In this document: positions 1 through 10,990 of the stretch, piece after piece | Position numbering within the stretch: position 1 is the first letter of the stretch | Layout: each line of letters starts with the position of its first letter | Assembly: GCF_029168945.1 (NCBI RefSeq) | Contig: NW_026870043.1 | Coordinates: 8,686,501 to 8,750,500 of the forward strand | Length of the DNA: 64,000 nucleotides | Direction: 5' to 3' | Source: Cannabis sativa | Taxonomy: Eukaryota; Streptophyta; Magnoliopsida; Rosales; Cannabaceae | Program-made: the position numbers and the translations under genes | The notes under the pieces: model-generated | Seen by the model: only the letters and a program-made list of their open reading frames with translations | Database searches by the model: none | What the model was told of the DNA's origin: nothing

Positions 1-849
1 ACGGGCAATGGGTACAAGGCTGAAATTTAGTACAACATTCCATCCTCAGACAGATGGTCAGTCCGAAAGGACAATTCAGATATTGGAGGACATGTTGAGA
101 GCCTGTGTTATGGACTTTGAAGGCTCATGGAATAAGTATCTACCGTTGATAAAATTTCTTACAACAACAGTTGTCAGAGTACGATAGGATGGCTCCCTAT
201 GAACTGTTATACGGTAGGAAGTGTAGATCTCCCATCCACTGGGATGAGACAGGGGAGAGGAAATACTTAGGTCCAGAGTCAGTGCAGCAGACCAATGGGG
301 CAATAGAGAAGATAAAAGCTAGAATGCTTGCCTCACAGAAAGCGTGACAGCAGAGTTACGCAGATCCGAAACGCAGAGATGTTGAGTTCCAAGTAGGGGA
401 CCATGTGTTTTTACGGGTATCTCCGATGAAGGGGATTAAACGTTTCGGGAGAAGAGGCAAGTTATGCCCTAGATTTACGGGACCTTTCGAGATTCTCGAG
501 AAGATAGGTCAAGTGGCATATCGGTTAGCATTGCCTCCACTTTATCGCCGAGTTCACAACGTATTCCATGTCTCGATGTTGAGAAAATACGTTTCGCATC
601 CCTCTCATATACTCGCTTATGAGAGTCTTGAGCTACAGCCCGGACATGACTTATGAGGAACGGCCGTGCGGATCCCGGATAGAAAGGATAAAGTCCTTCG
701 GAATAAGACCATAGCATTGGTCAAAGTTCTCTCGGAGAAACAAAGAAGGTGGAGGAAGCCACCCGGGAGCTAGAGTCGATATGAGAGCTCAATATCCAGA
801 GTTATTCGGAGTTAGATTTCGGGGACGAAATCCTTTTAAGGGGGATAGT
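1..849 (+). pseudogene. Tekay-like pol 3' end (integrase C-terminus and chromodomain) of an upstream tandem unit
   Basis: This is the end of a chromovirus pol, running off the left edge of the window. It aligns base for base with 7307-8155 of the next unit and so encodes the end of the integrase core (the motif [10 protein letters not shown] is legible), the integrase C-terminal domain and the chromodomain. It carries the same two frameshift lesions as its partner near 160-190. From about 336 to 849 it has extra small indels and substitutions at CAG and CTGG sites that destroy the frame. It runs directly into the LTR at 850, so the unit to its left shares that LTR. Family assignment is confident; whether the lesions are biological is doubtful. 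Confidence 0.85.
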
Positions 850-3185
850 TGTAAAGCCCGCTTAGTTTAATTTGAAAATTAGCAGTTAATTATGATTAAT
901 TATGAAATTATTTATAGCCATTTAAATAATTTATTATACTGTTATTTATTGAATTCAGAAATGCATTGCTATGTCATTCAGTAGTTTTCATATTTTGCAT
1001 TTCCGGTGCCCGGTATTTTGGAACTCGGTGTTTGGCTCAGTAGAAATCACAACTTAGTATGTTAGTAGTTTGGAGCGGTTTATTAGACATTGGGAATGGC
1101 CGGGAATGGCCAGGAATTTGGGATTTCCCAAAAATACCCCTTTAGTGTTATTTATGTGATTTTAGTGTGTGTCTTTTTGCCCCATTAGTATTTTGTCTTT
1201 TAGTGAATTTGTAAATTGAAAAATAAATGTTTATTTTAATTGTTGTTGGCTGAAATGAATCCTTTTTACTTCAATTTACTTTTCAAAGCATCATTTTCTA
1301 CACTTAGAAAAATAGAGAAAATTTTCAAAGACACTCTCTCTTTTCCCTCTCTCTTTTCGGCTGGTTGCATGGGATTCTAGGGCTGGGATTTTCTTCAATT
1401 TTCAGCTAGATTCAACCTAAGTTTGTGATCTCTTGATTGTGGTATGTGATTCCTAGCTTCTTTCTTTATTCTCTTGAATAAAAATGGTGAAAAGATGATG
1501 ATGCATGCATGAATTCTTAGTTGTTGTTACTGCTGTGTTTTATTGATAATTTCTGAGATGTAAGCATGTTAATTTGAAGTTAATTAAGCTGTTAGAAATG
1601 CATGTAAATTACTTTGTTTCAAGTTTGGAATTTGTAGCTCAAAAATGTGATTTTTGAAGAAAATGTTGTGAATCTGTTGCTATGTTGTTGTTAATGTTTT
1701 TAATTATTTTCAGAGGTTATAATATGCTTGTTTAAGAGGATTTCAGTTTGTTTGAATGCATGTTAGGTGATTTTACTCAAGTTTGAGTTTAGAACTCAAA
1801 GCTTGAGCTTTAATTGCACTTTTTGCTTTGGTGCAATCTGGGTGGTTTTGGTGCCTTAGAAATGTTCTTTGGGTCATATGGAATAGGTCTGGAAGGTTTG
1901 AATTGATTTGGAGTCGAATTGTGCAAGTTATGAATTTTTATGTTTGCTGCCTGCGAGGAACCGAAATTCTGGTTGTGCATCCGAATTCGGATGGGGTCCC
2001 GAATTTTCAAGAACCGGAATTCCGGTTGGGCAACCGGTCTACCGGTTGGGGAATTTTCAGAAATACTAGATTTCCTCGATTTTATGTTTTAGGGGGTATT
2101 GCCATGCTTATTATCGATAGGGAAACTTTTAGTTCCTAGTTTAAGTCCCCGGGAAGTGATTTAGCGTGTCACTTATAGTGTTGTGATTTTTATGGTTTAG
2201 GAGCCTGTAATCCGCCCCTCAGCTAAAGTTCCAGTCAGGTTGACCTGCACACCTGAATTCGAAATGCAGGTAAGATTAGTATAACAGTATGCATATGTAG
2301 ATTACATGTTTAGTGTGCATGTAGGAAGCTGTTAGATTACATTAGTTATGTATGTTGGCTTCGAACCATCCAACCCTGTCACGTTGGTACAGGCTGGAGT
2401 ATGACCAAGAATGGAGTATGACCGGTTCGACCGATCAGGCTGACATTTGGTTGTTGGTTCCGTACTATTGACGTATCCCGTCGGTACAGGCTGGAGTATG
2501 ACCAGCAGCCGGAGTATGACCGGTTCGACCGATCAGGTGGATATGGTAACACGTCGGTACAGGCTGGAGTATGACCAGCAGCCGGAGTATGACCGGTTCG
2601 ACCGATCAGGCTGTTACGTTTCAATAGTACCGTCCCTATGAACGTTCAGAACTCAGTACCGTGTTGGACACGACAGTAGTGGCTCAGTACCATGTTGGAC
2701 ACGGCAGTAGCGGGACTCAGTATCGTGTTGGACACGGCAGATAGGGTTATGATCAGGGGTATGGGCGTCTGATCATGACCGGGATTATGTATGAATATTA
2801 TTATGCTTTTCTTACTGAGTCTGTTGACTCACAGTTCTACGTTTATGTGTAGGTAAAGGCAAGGCTAAAGCTGATGGACCGTGAACGAGCTTGTGAAGAT
2901 TGTACATGTCGGGGCGGTTAGGCCTGGAGAGTACGATCCTCGGGACAGCGAGGCTGATTTTGTAACTAGTCCCTAGGCGACATTTATTTTGTATGAACAG
3001 TTAAATCTTTTTGTAAATAATTTTGTTATCGGGATCCCGAGTCTTTTGTAATATTATTTTATAAGTTTAATTAAAAAGCAAAAATTTTAATTAATCACGT
3101 TTTCCATAAACCTCGTTGATTAGCAACGAGCTGCACAGTATGTTTAAAAATCACGTAATACGCCTATGTTAGTTAGGGTGTTACA
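850..3185 (+). repeat. Tekay-like LTR shared by two tandem units (5' LTR of element 1)
   Basis: A 2336-base LTR starting TGTAAAGCC and ending GTGTTACA, followed by a tRNA-iMet-type primer site and preceded by the G-rich tract that closes an internal region. It matches 8156-10495. The two are identical from 850 to 1633, and at least twenty differences follow after that. It contains three copies of a roughly 60-base unit (2381-2613), three hairpin repeats (2651-2740), a palindrome CGGGATCCCG near the 3' end, and a stem-loop at 3112-3130. Long LTRs are typical of the Tekay/Del clade. Confidence 0.93.
2381..2740 (+). repeat. Minisatellite and hairpin repeat block inside the Tekay LTR
   Basis: Three units beginning GGTACAGGCTGGAGTATGAC and ending near CGACCGATCAGG lie at 2381-2442, 2479-2538 and 2551-2612. 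They are followed by three repeats built on a hairpin, with 6-base arms CCGTGT and ACACGG around TGG in the ideal form. Equivalent blocks occur at about 9691-10050, 24266-24597, 31503-31840, 41158-41445 and 48370-48660. Unit copies and point changes vary between LTRs. Confidence 0.85.
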
Positions 3186-3188
3186 ATT

Positions 3189-3200
3189 TGGTATCAGAGC
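3189..3200 (+). other. Primer binding site of Tekay element 1
   Basis: TGGTATCAGAGC, three bases after the LTR end. It is complementary to the 3' end of plant initiator methionine tRNA, the usual primer for this clade. Confidence 0.9.
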
Positions 3201-3467
3201 CGCCAGGTTGTCTTCTGAAGATCGTCACGACATGTACAATCATCATCAACAGTTAGCTCGTTTCACGGTTCAGTAAGCCTTTATTGCTTTAGTAGTTTAT
3301 TTTATTCAGTTATGAAAAAGAAAAGCCTGTTAGGAAGCATGTTAGAAGCCTGATAGTAGAATAGGCGCATGTTTCGTTTTTAATTTCCAAATTAAGCGGC
3401 ATTAGTAAGCTCTCCTTGAATACGACCTGATATGCCAACTCTTGGTTTCGCAGGCAGTTCTAATCAG

Positions 3468-4715
3468 ATGGACGCCAGGCGGACTACCAGGAGTCAGGGC
3501 AACTCAGTGGGGTCGAACCAAAGACAAGGAGCTCAGTTTCCCCCGCCAGTTAGGGGCCGAGGTAGAGGTCCCCGAGGCAGGGCTCGTGGTCGGGGTGATG
3601 AGAACCCGCCACAGGCTGCCCAGGCTCCCCTAGCCGATCAGGGAGCCCAGAATTGGGAGGTTCGGTTTGCAGAAATGCAAGCCGGGATAGAAGAACAAGA
3701 CGTCGAGATTCAGAGGTTGAGACAGTAGGGTGCTCCTGCAGTTCCAGTGCCCGTAGTTCCAGTGGCACCTGCCCCTGCTGCCCAGGCCGAGATAGTGGTG
3801 GCAGCCTATAGATTGGAACCTCTGTATGAACGGTTCCGGAAGCAAGCACCTCCGGTTTTCCTGGGAGGTCCGGACGTGATGAAAGCCGAGAAGTTACTGA
3901 CGGTGATTACCAAGATCCTGAACTTCATGGGTGTCACCGGTAATGACAGAGTGGTGTGCGCCACTTTCCAGTTCCAGGAGGACGCTCTGGTTTGGTGGGA
4001 CATGGTGTCTCAAATTCATTACGTCACCACCATGACCTAGGAAAAGTTCCAGGAACTCTTCAACGCAAAGTATTACAATGAGGCGGTCAGAAGCGCCAAG
4101 AGGAAAGAGTTCGCTCACCTGACCCAGCGTGAGAATATGAGCGTCACCGAGTATACTACTCAGTTTGACCGGTTGGCGAGGTTAGCCTCGGGAATTGTGC
4201 CAACCGACTTCAGCAAGAAAGAGAAGTATCTGGACGGGTTGAATGCCAAGATCAAACATGATTTGATGATCACCACGGACGACAACACCACCTATGCTCA
4301 GATGGTGGAGAAGGCACTGCGAGCTGAGGGCGCAGTTGGGTGTATGTCGGTGTCAGCTAGTACTCCGGCGAGTGGCGGGGCTCCTACCCCTCCTGCATCA
4401 GGCTTTAGCAGGGGGAGTAGTGGTTCGGCCATTGATCAGAGGAAGAGAGCACCCACTGCTTCCCGTGGCTTGAGTCAGAACAAGAGGTTCCGGGGGAACC
4501 AGAACAGAGGGAGTCGTCCTGGTGGTACTGAGACCCGATTCTCCTATCCTGAGTGCCCTAGCTGCAAAAGGCACCATCGGGGTGAGTGCAAAGGTCAGGG
4601 CTGCTTTCACTGTGGCATGCCCGGACACTTCAAGAGGGACTGTCCCCAGCTCCGATCAGAGGCACCGAGAGCTCCGGCGGTACCCACTCCAGCCAGGGTG
4701 TTCGCCATCACTCAG
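3468..4715 (+). pseudogene. Tekay element 1 gag (nucleocapsid polyprotein), broken
   Basis: Gag forms the particle shell and packages the element RNA. The start is the Met of [10 protein letters not shown] at 3468; in the two sister elements a TAG sits directly before this ATG, which fixes the start. An Arg/Gly-rich N-terminus is followed by a short coiled region, the gag core (for example [11 protein letters not shown]) and a CCHC zinc knuckle [14 protein letters not shown] at about 4602-4643. In-frame stops interrupt it at 3726 (CAG to TAG) and 4038 (TGG to TAG in ACCTGG). Both changes fit deamination of methylated cytosine in CHG context. It is not translatable as one protein. Confidence 0.9.
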
Positions 4716-5856
4716 GCTGATGCAGATGCCAGCCCATCAGTTGTCACAGGTCAGCTTTCTATTAATAACTCGCTATATTCAGTGCTGTTTGATTCTGGGG
4801 CTACACATTCTTATGTGGCGGCCAGAGTCTTTAGTAAATTGGATAGACCGTATGATAGATATGAATCAGGGTTTGGAACCCTATTACCTGGCGGAGAATT
4901 GGTTATCTTCAATAGGTGGATTAGGTCTAATGCCGATCAGGATAAATGGTAGAGAGTTAAGTGCTGACTTGATAGAGATGAGTTTAGTAGAGTTCGACAT
5001 TATTTTAGGAATGGATTTCCTATCTAAATATTCGGCGAGTATAGATTGTAAAAGGAAGATGGTGATCTTCCAACCGGAAAGTGAAGAACCATTTGTGTTT
5101 GTTGGTTCAGTTCAGGGATCTGGAATCCCGGTGATCTCGGCTATGTCAGCTAGAGAATTGTTGCACAGCGGTTGTTTAGGGTTTCTGGCGGTGGTGGTGG
5201 ACACCACTCGGCCAGATACGATTCGGCCAGAAGACATCAAAGTGGTTCGGGAATTTTTGGATGTTTTTCCCGAAGAACTTCCAGGGTTACCACCTCAGCG
5301 AGAGATTGACTTCGTGATAGACTTGGCACCAGGGGTGGAACCGGTTTCCAAAGCCCCGTATAGAATGGCTCCAGCTGAACTTAAGGAATTAAAGATTCAG
5401 CTCCAAGGGTTGCTTGACATAGGGTTTATTCGGCCCAGTGTGTCACCCTGGGGAGCCCCGGTTTTATTCGTCAAGAAGAAGGATGGATCTATGAGGATGT
5501 GCATCGACTCCAGGGAAATGAACAAGCTGACGGTGAAGAATAAATATCCATTACCTAGGATCGATGATTTGTTCGATCAACTTCAGGGGAAGACGGTCTT
5601 TTCTAAGATTGATCTCCGTTCGGGTTATCATCAGTTGAGAATCCGAGAGGAGGACATTCCGAAGACGGCTTTCCGCACTAGGTATGGACATTACGAATTT
5701 CTGGTTATGTCATTCAGACTAACCAATGCTCCTGCAGCATTCATGGACTTGATGGATAGAGTATTCAAGGATTTCCTCGATATCTGTGTGATTGTGTTTA
5801 TCGACGACATCCTCGTGTACTCTCAATCAGAAGAGGAGCATGAGTTACATCTTTAG
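4716..5856 (+). pseudogene. Tekay element 1 protease and reverse transcriptase region, broken
   Basis: The aspartic protease motif [12 protein letters not shown] starts at about 4786, with [10 protein letters not shown] further on. One extra A near 4930 shifts the frame between the protease halves. The reverse transcriptase follows from about 5230 with [27 protein letters not shown] and the catalytic FIDDILVYS (about 5798-5824). A TAG at 5854-5856 replaces the CAG seen in the sisters and ends this stretch. In the particle this part would release the mature proteins and copy RNA into DNA. The sequence shows an inactive copy. Confidence 0.9.
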
Positions 5857-7497
5857 ATGGCACTGCAACGGGTTCGAGAACACAAGCTTTATGCCAAGTT
5901 CAAGAAATGTGAGTTCTGGCTATCTCAGGTGTCCTTCCTAGGGCACATTGTGAGCAAAGATGGGATCAAGGTGGATCTCGGGAAGATTGAATCCGTCAGG
6001 GATTGGCCGAGACCAAAGACAGTGACAGAGATCAGAAGCTTCTTGGGTTTAGCTGGGTACTACCGTAGGTTCGTGGAAGGGTTTTCAAAAATTTCAATGC
6101 CCCTAACCGAACTTACAAAGAAAAATTAGCAATTTATTTGGTCAGACAAGTGCGAAGCTAGTTTTCAGGAGCTAAAGCAGAGGTTGATTACTGCTCCAGT
6201 GCTAGCTTTGCCTTCGGACAAGGAGAAGTTCGTAGTTTATTGTGACGCATCCAAAGAGGGTTTGGGGTGTGTATTGATGCAAGCCGATCGGGTTATCGCT
6301 TATGCCTCCCGTCAGTTAAAGGATTATGAGCAGCGATACCCGACTCATGATCTAGAGTTGGCCGCGGTGGTTTTCGCATTGAAGATTTGGCGGCATTATC
6401 TTTATGGGGAAAAGTGTGAAATCTATACCGACCATAAAAGTCTCAAGTATTTCCTTACTCAGAATGATTTGAACATGACACAGAGACGTTGGTTGGAATT
6501 AGTGAAAGATTACGACTGTGAGATTCTCTATCACCCTGGGAAGGCCAATGTAGTGGCCGATGCCCTGAGCAGAAAGGGTCCCGGGCAAGTAGCTAGTATG
6601 GTTCAGATCTCACCTCAGCTAGCAGAGGATATGGTTAGATCCAGCATTGAGTTTGTGGTAGGTCAGCTTCACAACTTAACGCTACAATCTGACCTGTTGG
6701 AAAGAATAAAAGTCGCTCAGATGACGGATCCAGAGTTAGTGAAGATCAGAGATGAGGTGTTGGCTGGTCAAGCCAAGGACTTTTCAGTGTCAGACAGTGG
6801 GATGCTCTTGTATAAAGCCAGGGTTTGTGTTCCGAATAGTGTGGAACTTAGGAATGAGATCTTTGAGGAGGCTCATTCTACCCCGTATTCTCTACATCCC
6901 GGCACCACTAAGATGTACCAAGATCTTAAACCGTACTTCTGGTGGAGCGGTATGAAGAAGAATTTGGTAGAATTCGTATCGAGATGCCTCACCTGTCAGC
7001 AGATTAAGGCTGAACATCAGAGACCAGCAGGGTTGTTGCAGCCTCTAACCCTACCAGAATGGAAGTGGGAGGATATCACGATGGATTTTGTGGTCGGGTT
7101 ACCTAGGACTACGGGTTTATTTGATTCCATCTGGGTAGTGGTGGATCGATTTACGAAATCTGCTCATTTTCTGCCGGTTAGAACAACATTTACAGTGGAT
7201 CAGTTGGCGGAGTTGTATGTCAGAGAGATAGTAAGACTTCACGGGGTACCGAAGTCTATAGTTTCGGACAGGGATCCGAAGTTCACCTCCAAATTTTGGC
7301 AAAGTTTGCAACGGGCAATGGGTACAAGGCTGAAATTTAGTACAACATTCCATCCTCAGACAGATGGTCAGTCCGAAAGGACAATTCAGATATTGGAGGA
7401 CATGTTGAGAGCCTGTGTTATGGACTTTGAAGGCTCATGGAATAAGTATCTACCGTTGATAAAATTTCTTACAACAACAGTTGTCAGAGTACGATAG
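5857..7497 (+). pseudogene. Tekay element 1 RT thumb, RNase H and integrase core, broken
   Basis: The region continues the pol frame. It covers the RT connection, a TAG at 6127 (CAG to TAG), RNase H with [15 protein letters not shown] (about 6233) and TDHKSLKYF, then the integrase zinc-binding HHCC region ([11 protein letters not shown] and [12 protein letters not shown]) and the DDE core starting [12 protein letters not shown] at about 7081. Two single-base deletions near 7470 and 7495 (relative to element 3) shift the frame. RNase H would degrade the RNA template and integrase would insert the DNA copy. The same two deletions appear in the tandem neighbour at 1-849. Confidence 0.9.
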
Positions 7498-8176
7498 GAT
7501 GGCTCCCTATGAACTGTTATACGGTAGGAAGTGTAGATCTCCCATCCACTGGGATGAGACAGGGGAGAGGAAATACTTAGGTCCAGAGTCAGTGCAGCAG
7601 ACCAATGGGGCAATAGAGAAGATAAAAGCTAGAATGCTTGCCTCACAGAGCAGACAGCAGAGTTACGCAGATCCGAAACGCAGAGATGTTGAGTTCCAAG
7701 TAGGGGACCATGTGTTTTTACGGGTATCTCCGATGAAGGGGATTAAACGTTTCGGGAGAAGAGGCAAGTTATGCCCTAGATTTACGGGACCTTTCGAGAT
7801 TCTCGAGAAGATAGGTCAAGTGGCATATCGGTTAGCATTGCCTCCAGCCTTATCAGCAGTTCACAACGTATTCCATGTCTCGATGTTGAGAAAATACGTT
7901 TCAGATCCCTCTCATATACTCAGTTATGAGAGTCTTGAGCTACAGCCAGACATGACTTATGAGGAACAGCCAGTGCAGATCCTGGATAGAAAGGATAAAG
8001 TCCTTCGGAATAAGACCATAGCATTGGTCAAAGTTCTCTGGAGAAACAGCAAGGTGGAGGAAGCCACCTGGGAGCTAGAGTCAGATATGAGAGCTCAATA
8101 TCCAGAGTTATTCAGGTTAGATTTCGGGGACGAAATCCTTTTAAGGGGGGATAGTTGTAAAGCCCGCTTAGTTTAA
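7481..8176 (+). pseudogene. Tekay element 1 integrase C-terminal domain and chromodomain
   Basis: This open stretch of about 230 residues starts just after the frameshift. It reads through the integrase C-terminal region ([35 protein letters not shown]) into a chromodomain ending [21 protein letters not shown] chromodomain in this position defines chromoviruses and is thought to steer insertion to particular chromatin; the sequence type fits the Tekay/Del clade. The frame stays open into the LTR, ending 18 bases inside it. The Met at 7484 is not a true start; upstream pol frames would supply it. Confidence 0.88.
8143..8150 (+). other. Polypurine tract of Tekay element 1
   Basis: AAGGGGGG, five bases before the LTR start. 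It is the expected primer for second-strand synthesis. The partner at 836-844 has one G fewer. Confidence 0.85.
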
Positions 8177-10495
8177 TTTGAAAATTAGCAGTTAATTATG
8201 ATTAATTATGAAATTATTTATAGCCATTTAAATAATTTATTATACTGTTATTTATTGAATTCAGAAATGCATTGCTATGTCATTCAGTAGTTTTCATATT
8301 TTGCATTTCCGGTGCCCGGTATTTTGGAACTCGGTGTTTGGCTCAGTAGAAATCACAACTTAGTATGTTAGTAGTTTGGAGCGGTTTATTAGACATTGGG
8401 AATGGCCGGGAATGGCCAGGAATTTGGGATTTCCCAAAAATACCCCTTTAGTGTTATTTATGTGATTTTAGTGTGTGTCTTTTTGCCCCATTAGTATTTT
8501 GTCTTTTAGTGAATTTGTAAATTGAAAAATAAATGTTTATTTTAATTGTTGTTGGCTGAAATGAATCCTTTTTACTTCAATTTACTTTTCAAAGCATCAT
8601 TTTCTACACTTAGAAAAATAGAGAAAATTTTCAAAGACACTCTCTCTTTTCCCTCTCTCTTTTCGGCTGGTTGCATGGGATTCTAGGGCTGGGATTTTCT
8701 TCAATTTTCAGCTAGATTCAACCTAAGTTTGTGATCTCTTGATTGTGGTATGTGATTCCTAGCTTCTTTCTTTATTCTCTTGAATAAAAATGGTGAAAAG
8801 ATGATGATGCATGCATGAATTCTTAGTTGTTGTTACTGCTGTGTTTTATTGATAATTTCTGAGATGTAAGCATGTTAATTTGAAGTTAATTAAGCTGTTA
8901 GAAATGCATGTAAATTACTTTGTTTCAAGTTTGGAATTTCTAGCTCAAAAATGTGATTTTTGAAGGAAATGTTGTGAATCTGTTGCTGTGTTGTTGTTAA
9001 TGTTTTTAATTGTTTTCAGAGGTTATAATATGCTTGTTTAAGAGGATTTGAGTTGGTTTGAATGCATGTTAGGTGATTTTACTCAAGTTTGAGTTTAGAA
9101 CTCAAAGCTTGAGCTTTAATGGCACTTTTTGCTTGGGTGCAATCTGGGTGGTTTTGGTGCCTTAGAAATGTTCTTTGGGTCATATGGAATAGGTCTGAAA
9201 GGTTTGAATTGATTTGGAGTCGAATTGTGCAAGTTATGAATTTTTATGTTTGCTGCCTGCGAGGAACCGGAATTCTGGTTGTGCATCCGGAATTCCGGAT
9301 GGGGGTCCTGAATTTTCCAGAACCGAAATTCGGGTTGGGCAACCGGTCTACCGGTTGGGGAATTTTCAGAAACCCAAGATTTCCTCGATTTTATGTTTTA
9401 GGGGGTATTGCCATGCTTTTTATCGATAGGGAAACTTTTAGTTCCTAGTTTAAGTCCCCGGGAAGTGATTTAGCGTGTCACTTATAGTGTTGTGATTTTT
9501 ATGGTTTAGGAGCCTGTAATCCGCCGCTCAGCTAAAGTTCCAGTCAGGTTGACCGGCACACCTGAATTCGGAATCCAGGTAAGATTAGTATAACAGTATG
9601 CATATGTAGATTACATGTTTAGCGTGCATGTAGGAAGCCTGTTAGATTACATTAGTTATGTATGTTGGCTTCGAACCATCCAACCATGTCACGTCTGTAC
9701 AGGCTGGAGTATGACCAGCAGCCGGAGTATGACCGGTTCGACCGATCAGGCTGGCATTTGGTTGTTGGTTCCGTACTATTGACGTATCCCGTCGGTATAG
9801 GCTGGAGTATGACCAGCAGCCGGAGTATGACCGGTTCCACCGATCAGGTGGATATAGTAACACGTCGGTACAGGCTGGAGTATGACCAGCAGCCGGAGTA
9901 TGACCGGTTCGACCGATCAGGCTGTTACGTGTCAATAGTACCGTCCCTATGAACGTTCAGAACTCAGTACCGTGTTGGACACGGCAGTAGTGGCTCAGTA
10001 CCGTGTTGGACACGGCAGTAGCGGGACTCAGTATCGTGTTGGACACGGCAGTTAGGGTTATGATCAGGGGTATGGGCGTCTGATCATGACCGGGATTATG
10101 TATGAATATTATTATGCTTTTCTTACTGAGTCTGTCGACTCACAGTTCTACGTTTATGTGTAGGTAAAGGCAAGGCTAAAGCTGATGGACCGTGAACGAG
10201 CTTGTGAAGATTGTACATGTCGGGGCGGTTAGGCCTGGAGAGTACGATCTTCGGTACAGTGATGCTGATTTTGTAACTAGTCGCTAGGCGACATTTATTT
10301 TGTATGAACAGTTAAATCTTTTTGTAAATGATTTTGTAATCGGGATCCCGAGTCTTTTGTAATATTATTTTATAAGTTTAATAAAAAGAAAAAATTTTAA
10401 TTAATCACGTTTTCCGTAAACCTCGTTGATTAGCAACGAGCTACACAGTATGTTTAAAAATCACGTAATACGCCTATGTTAGTTAGGGTGTTACA
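8156..10495 (+). repeat. 3' LTR of Tekay element 1
   Basis: A 2340-base LTR, TGTAAAGCC to GTGTTACA, with the same internal landmarks as 850-3185: a palindrome cluster with ACCGG/CCGGT at about 9260-9360, three minisatellite units at 9691-9923, hairpin repeats at 9961-10050, and the stem-loop CCTCGTTGATTAGCAACGAG near the end. Downstream flank begins ATAGA. The matching target duplication would lie beyond the left edge of the window. Confidence 0.93.
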
Positions 10496-10990
10496 ATAGA
10501 GAACTCCAGTTCAGTCTATTCGAATGACTTGAACCTAGAATTCTTAATCCTCATGAAATTTTATGGTATCTTTATCTCTGGCATGTATTTTTCACTTCAA
10601 ATACTAGTCTGCTATGTTGATGACTTAGTCTTAACTTAAAGTTTCAGACTACTACAAAAGTCACAACTAGATAACTCTCCAAACATAAAGAGGTTAAAAG
10701 TATTATTTAACCAGACATCTGCTATTGAGTGGGAGCTATCTGAGATGTAATCAAATAAGGAACATTAGAAGATATTCAAGAAAGATTTATGAAAGTGATC
10801 TATATGTTAGATATTAAGGAACTGTGTATCAGTTGTCCTGGTATCTCACAAACTCATTTCGAGATCTTTGAGATGGTGCTTACTTTGGGGGTGGAGGAAT
10901 TATTCTATAATAATTCAAGCTCTACCAGAGAAGAATTATAACTTTGTAAATTTCGAAAATACCAGAAAGTTATATTGCTGAAGAAAAGTC
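10496..10990 (+). pseudogene. Degenerate long-LTR copia internal fragment with an RT-like YVDD, inverted copy of 13141-13650
   Basis: About 490 bases that match the reverse complement of roughly 13141-13650. In + sense it contains TAT GTT GAT GAC (10613-10624), reading YVDD, the copia RT active-site signature, followed by LVLT and then a stop. It also holds a G-rich tract TTTGGGGGTGGAGG at about 10883. No useful reading frame survives. It ends in AAGTC against an LTR of the same family lying in the opposite orientation. The RT assignment rests on one short motif and is tentative. Confidence 0.6.

Noticed and set aside
2381..2740. Regularly spaced repeats resembling a CRISPR array
   Set aside because: Units are within plant LTRs, few in number, and the spacing sequence is itself repeated.
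3189..3200. tRNA-like match at the primer sites
   Set aside because: Only the 12 bases complementary to the tRNA 3' end are present; there is no cloverleaf, so no tRNA gene.
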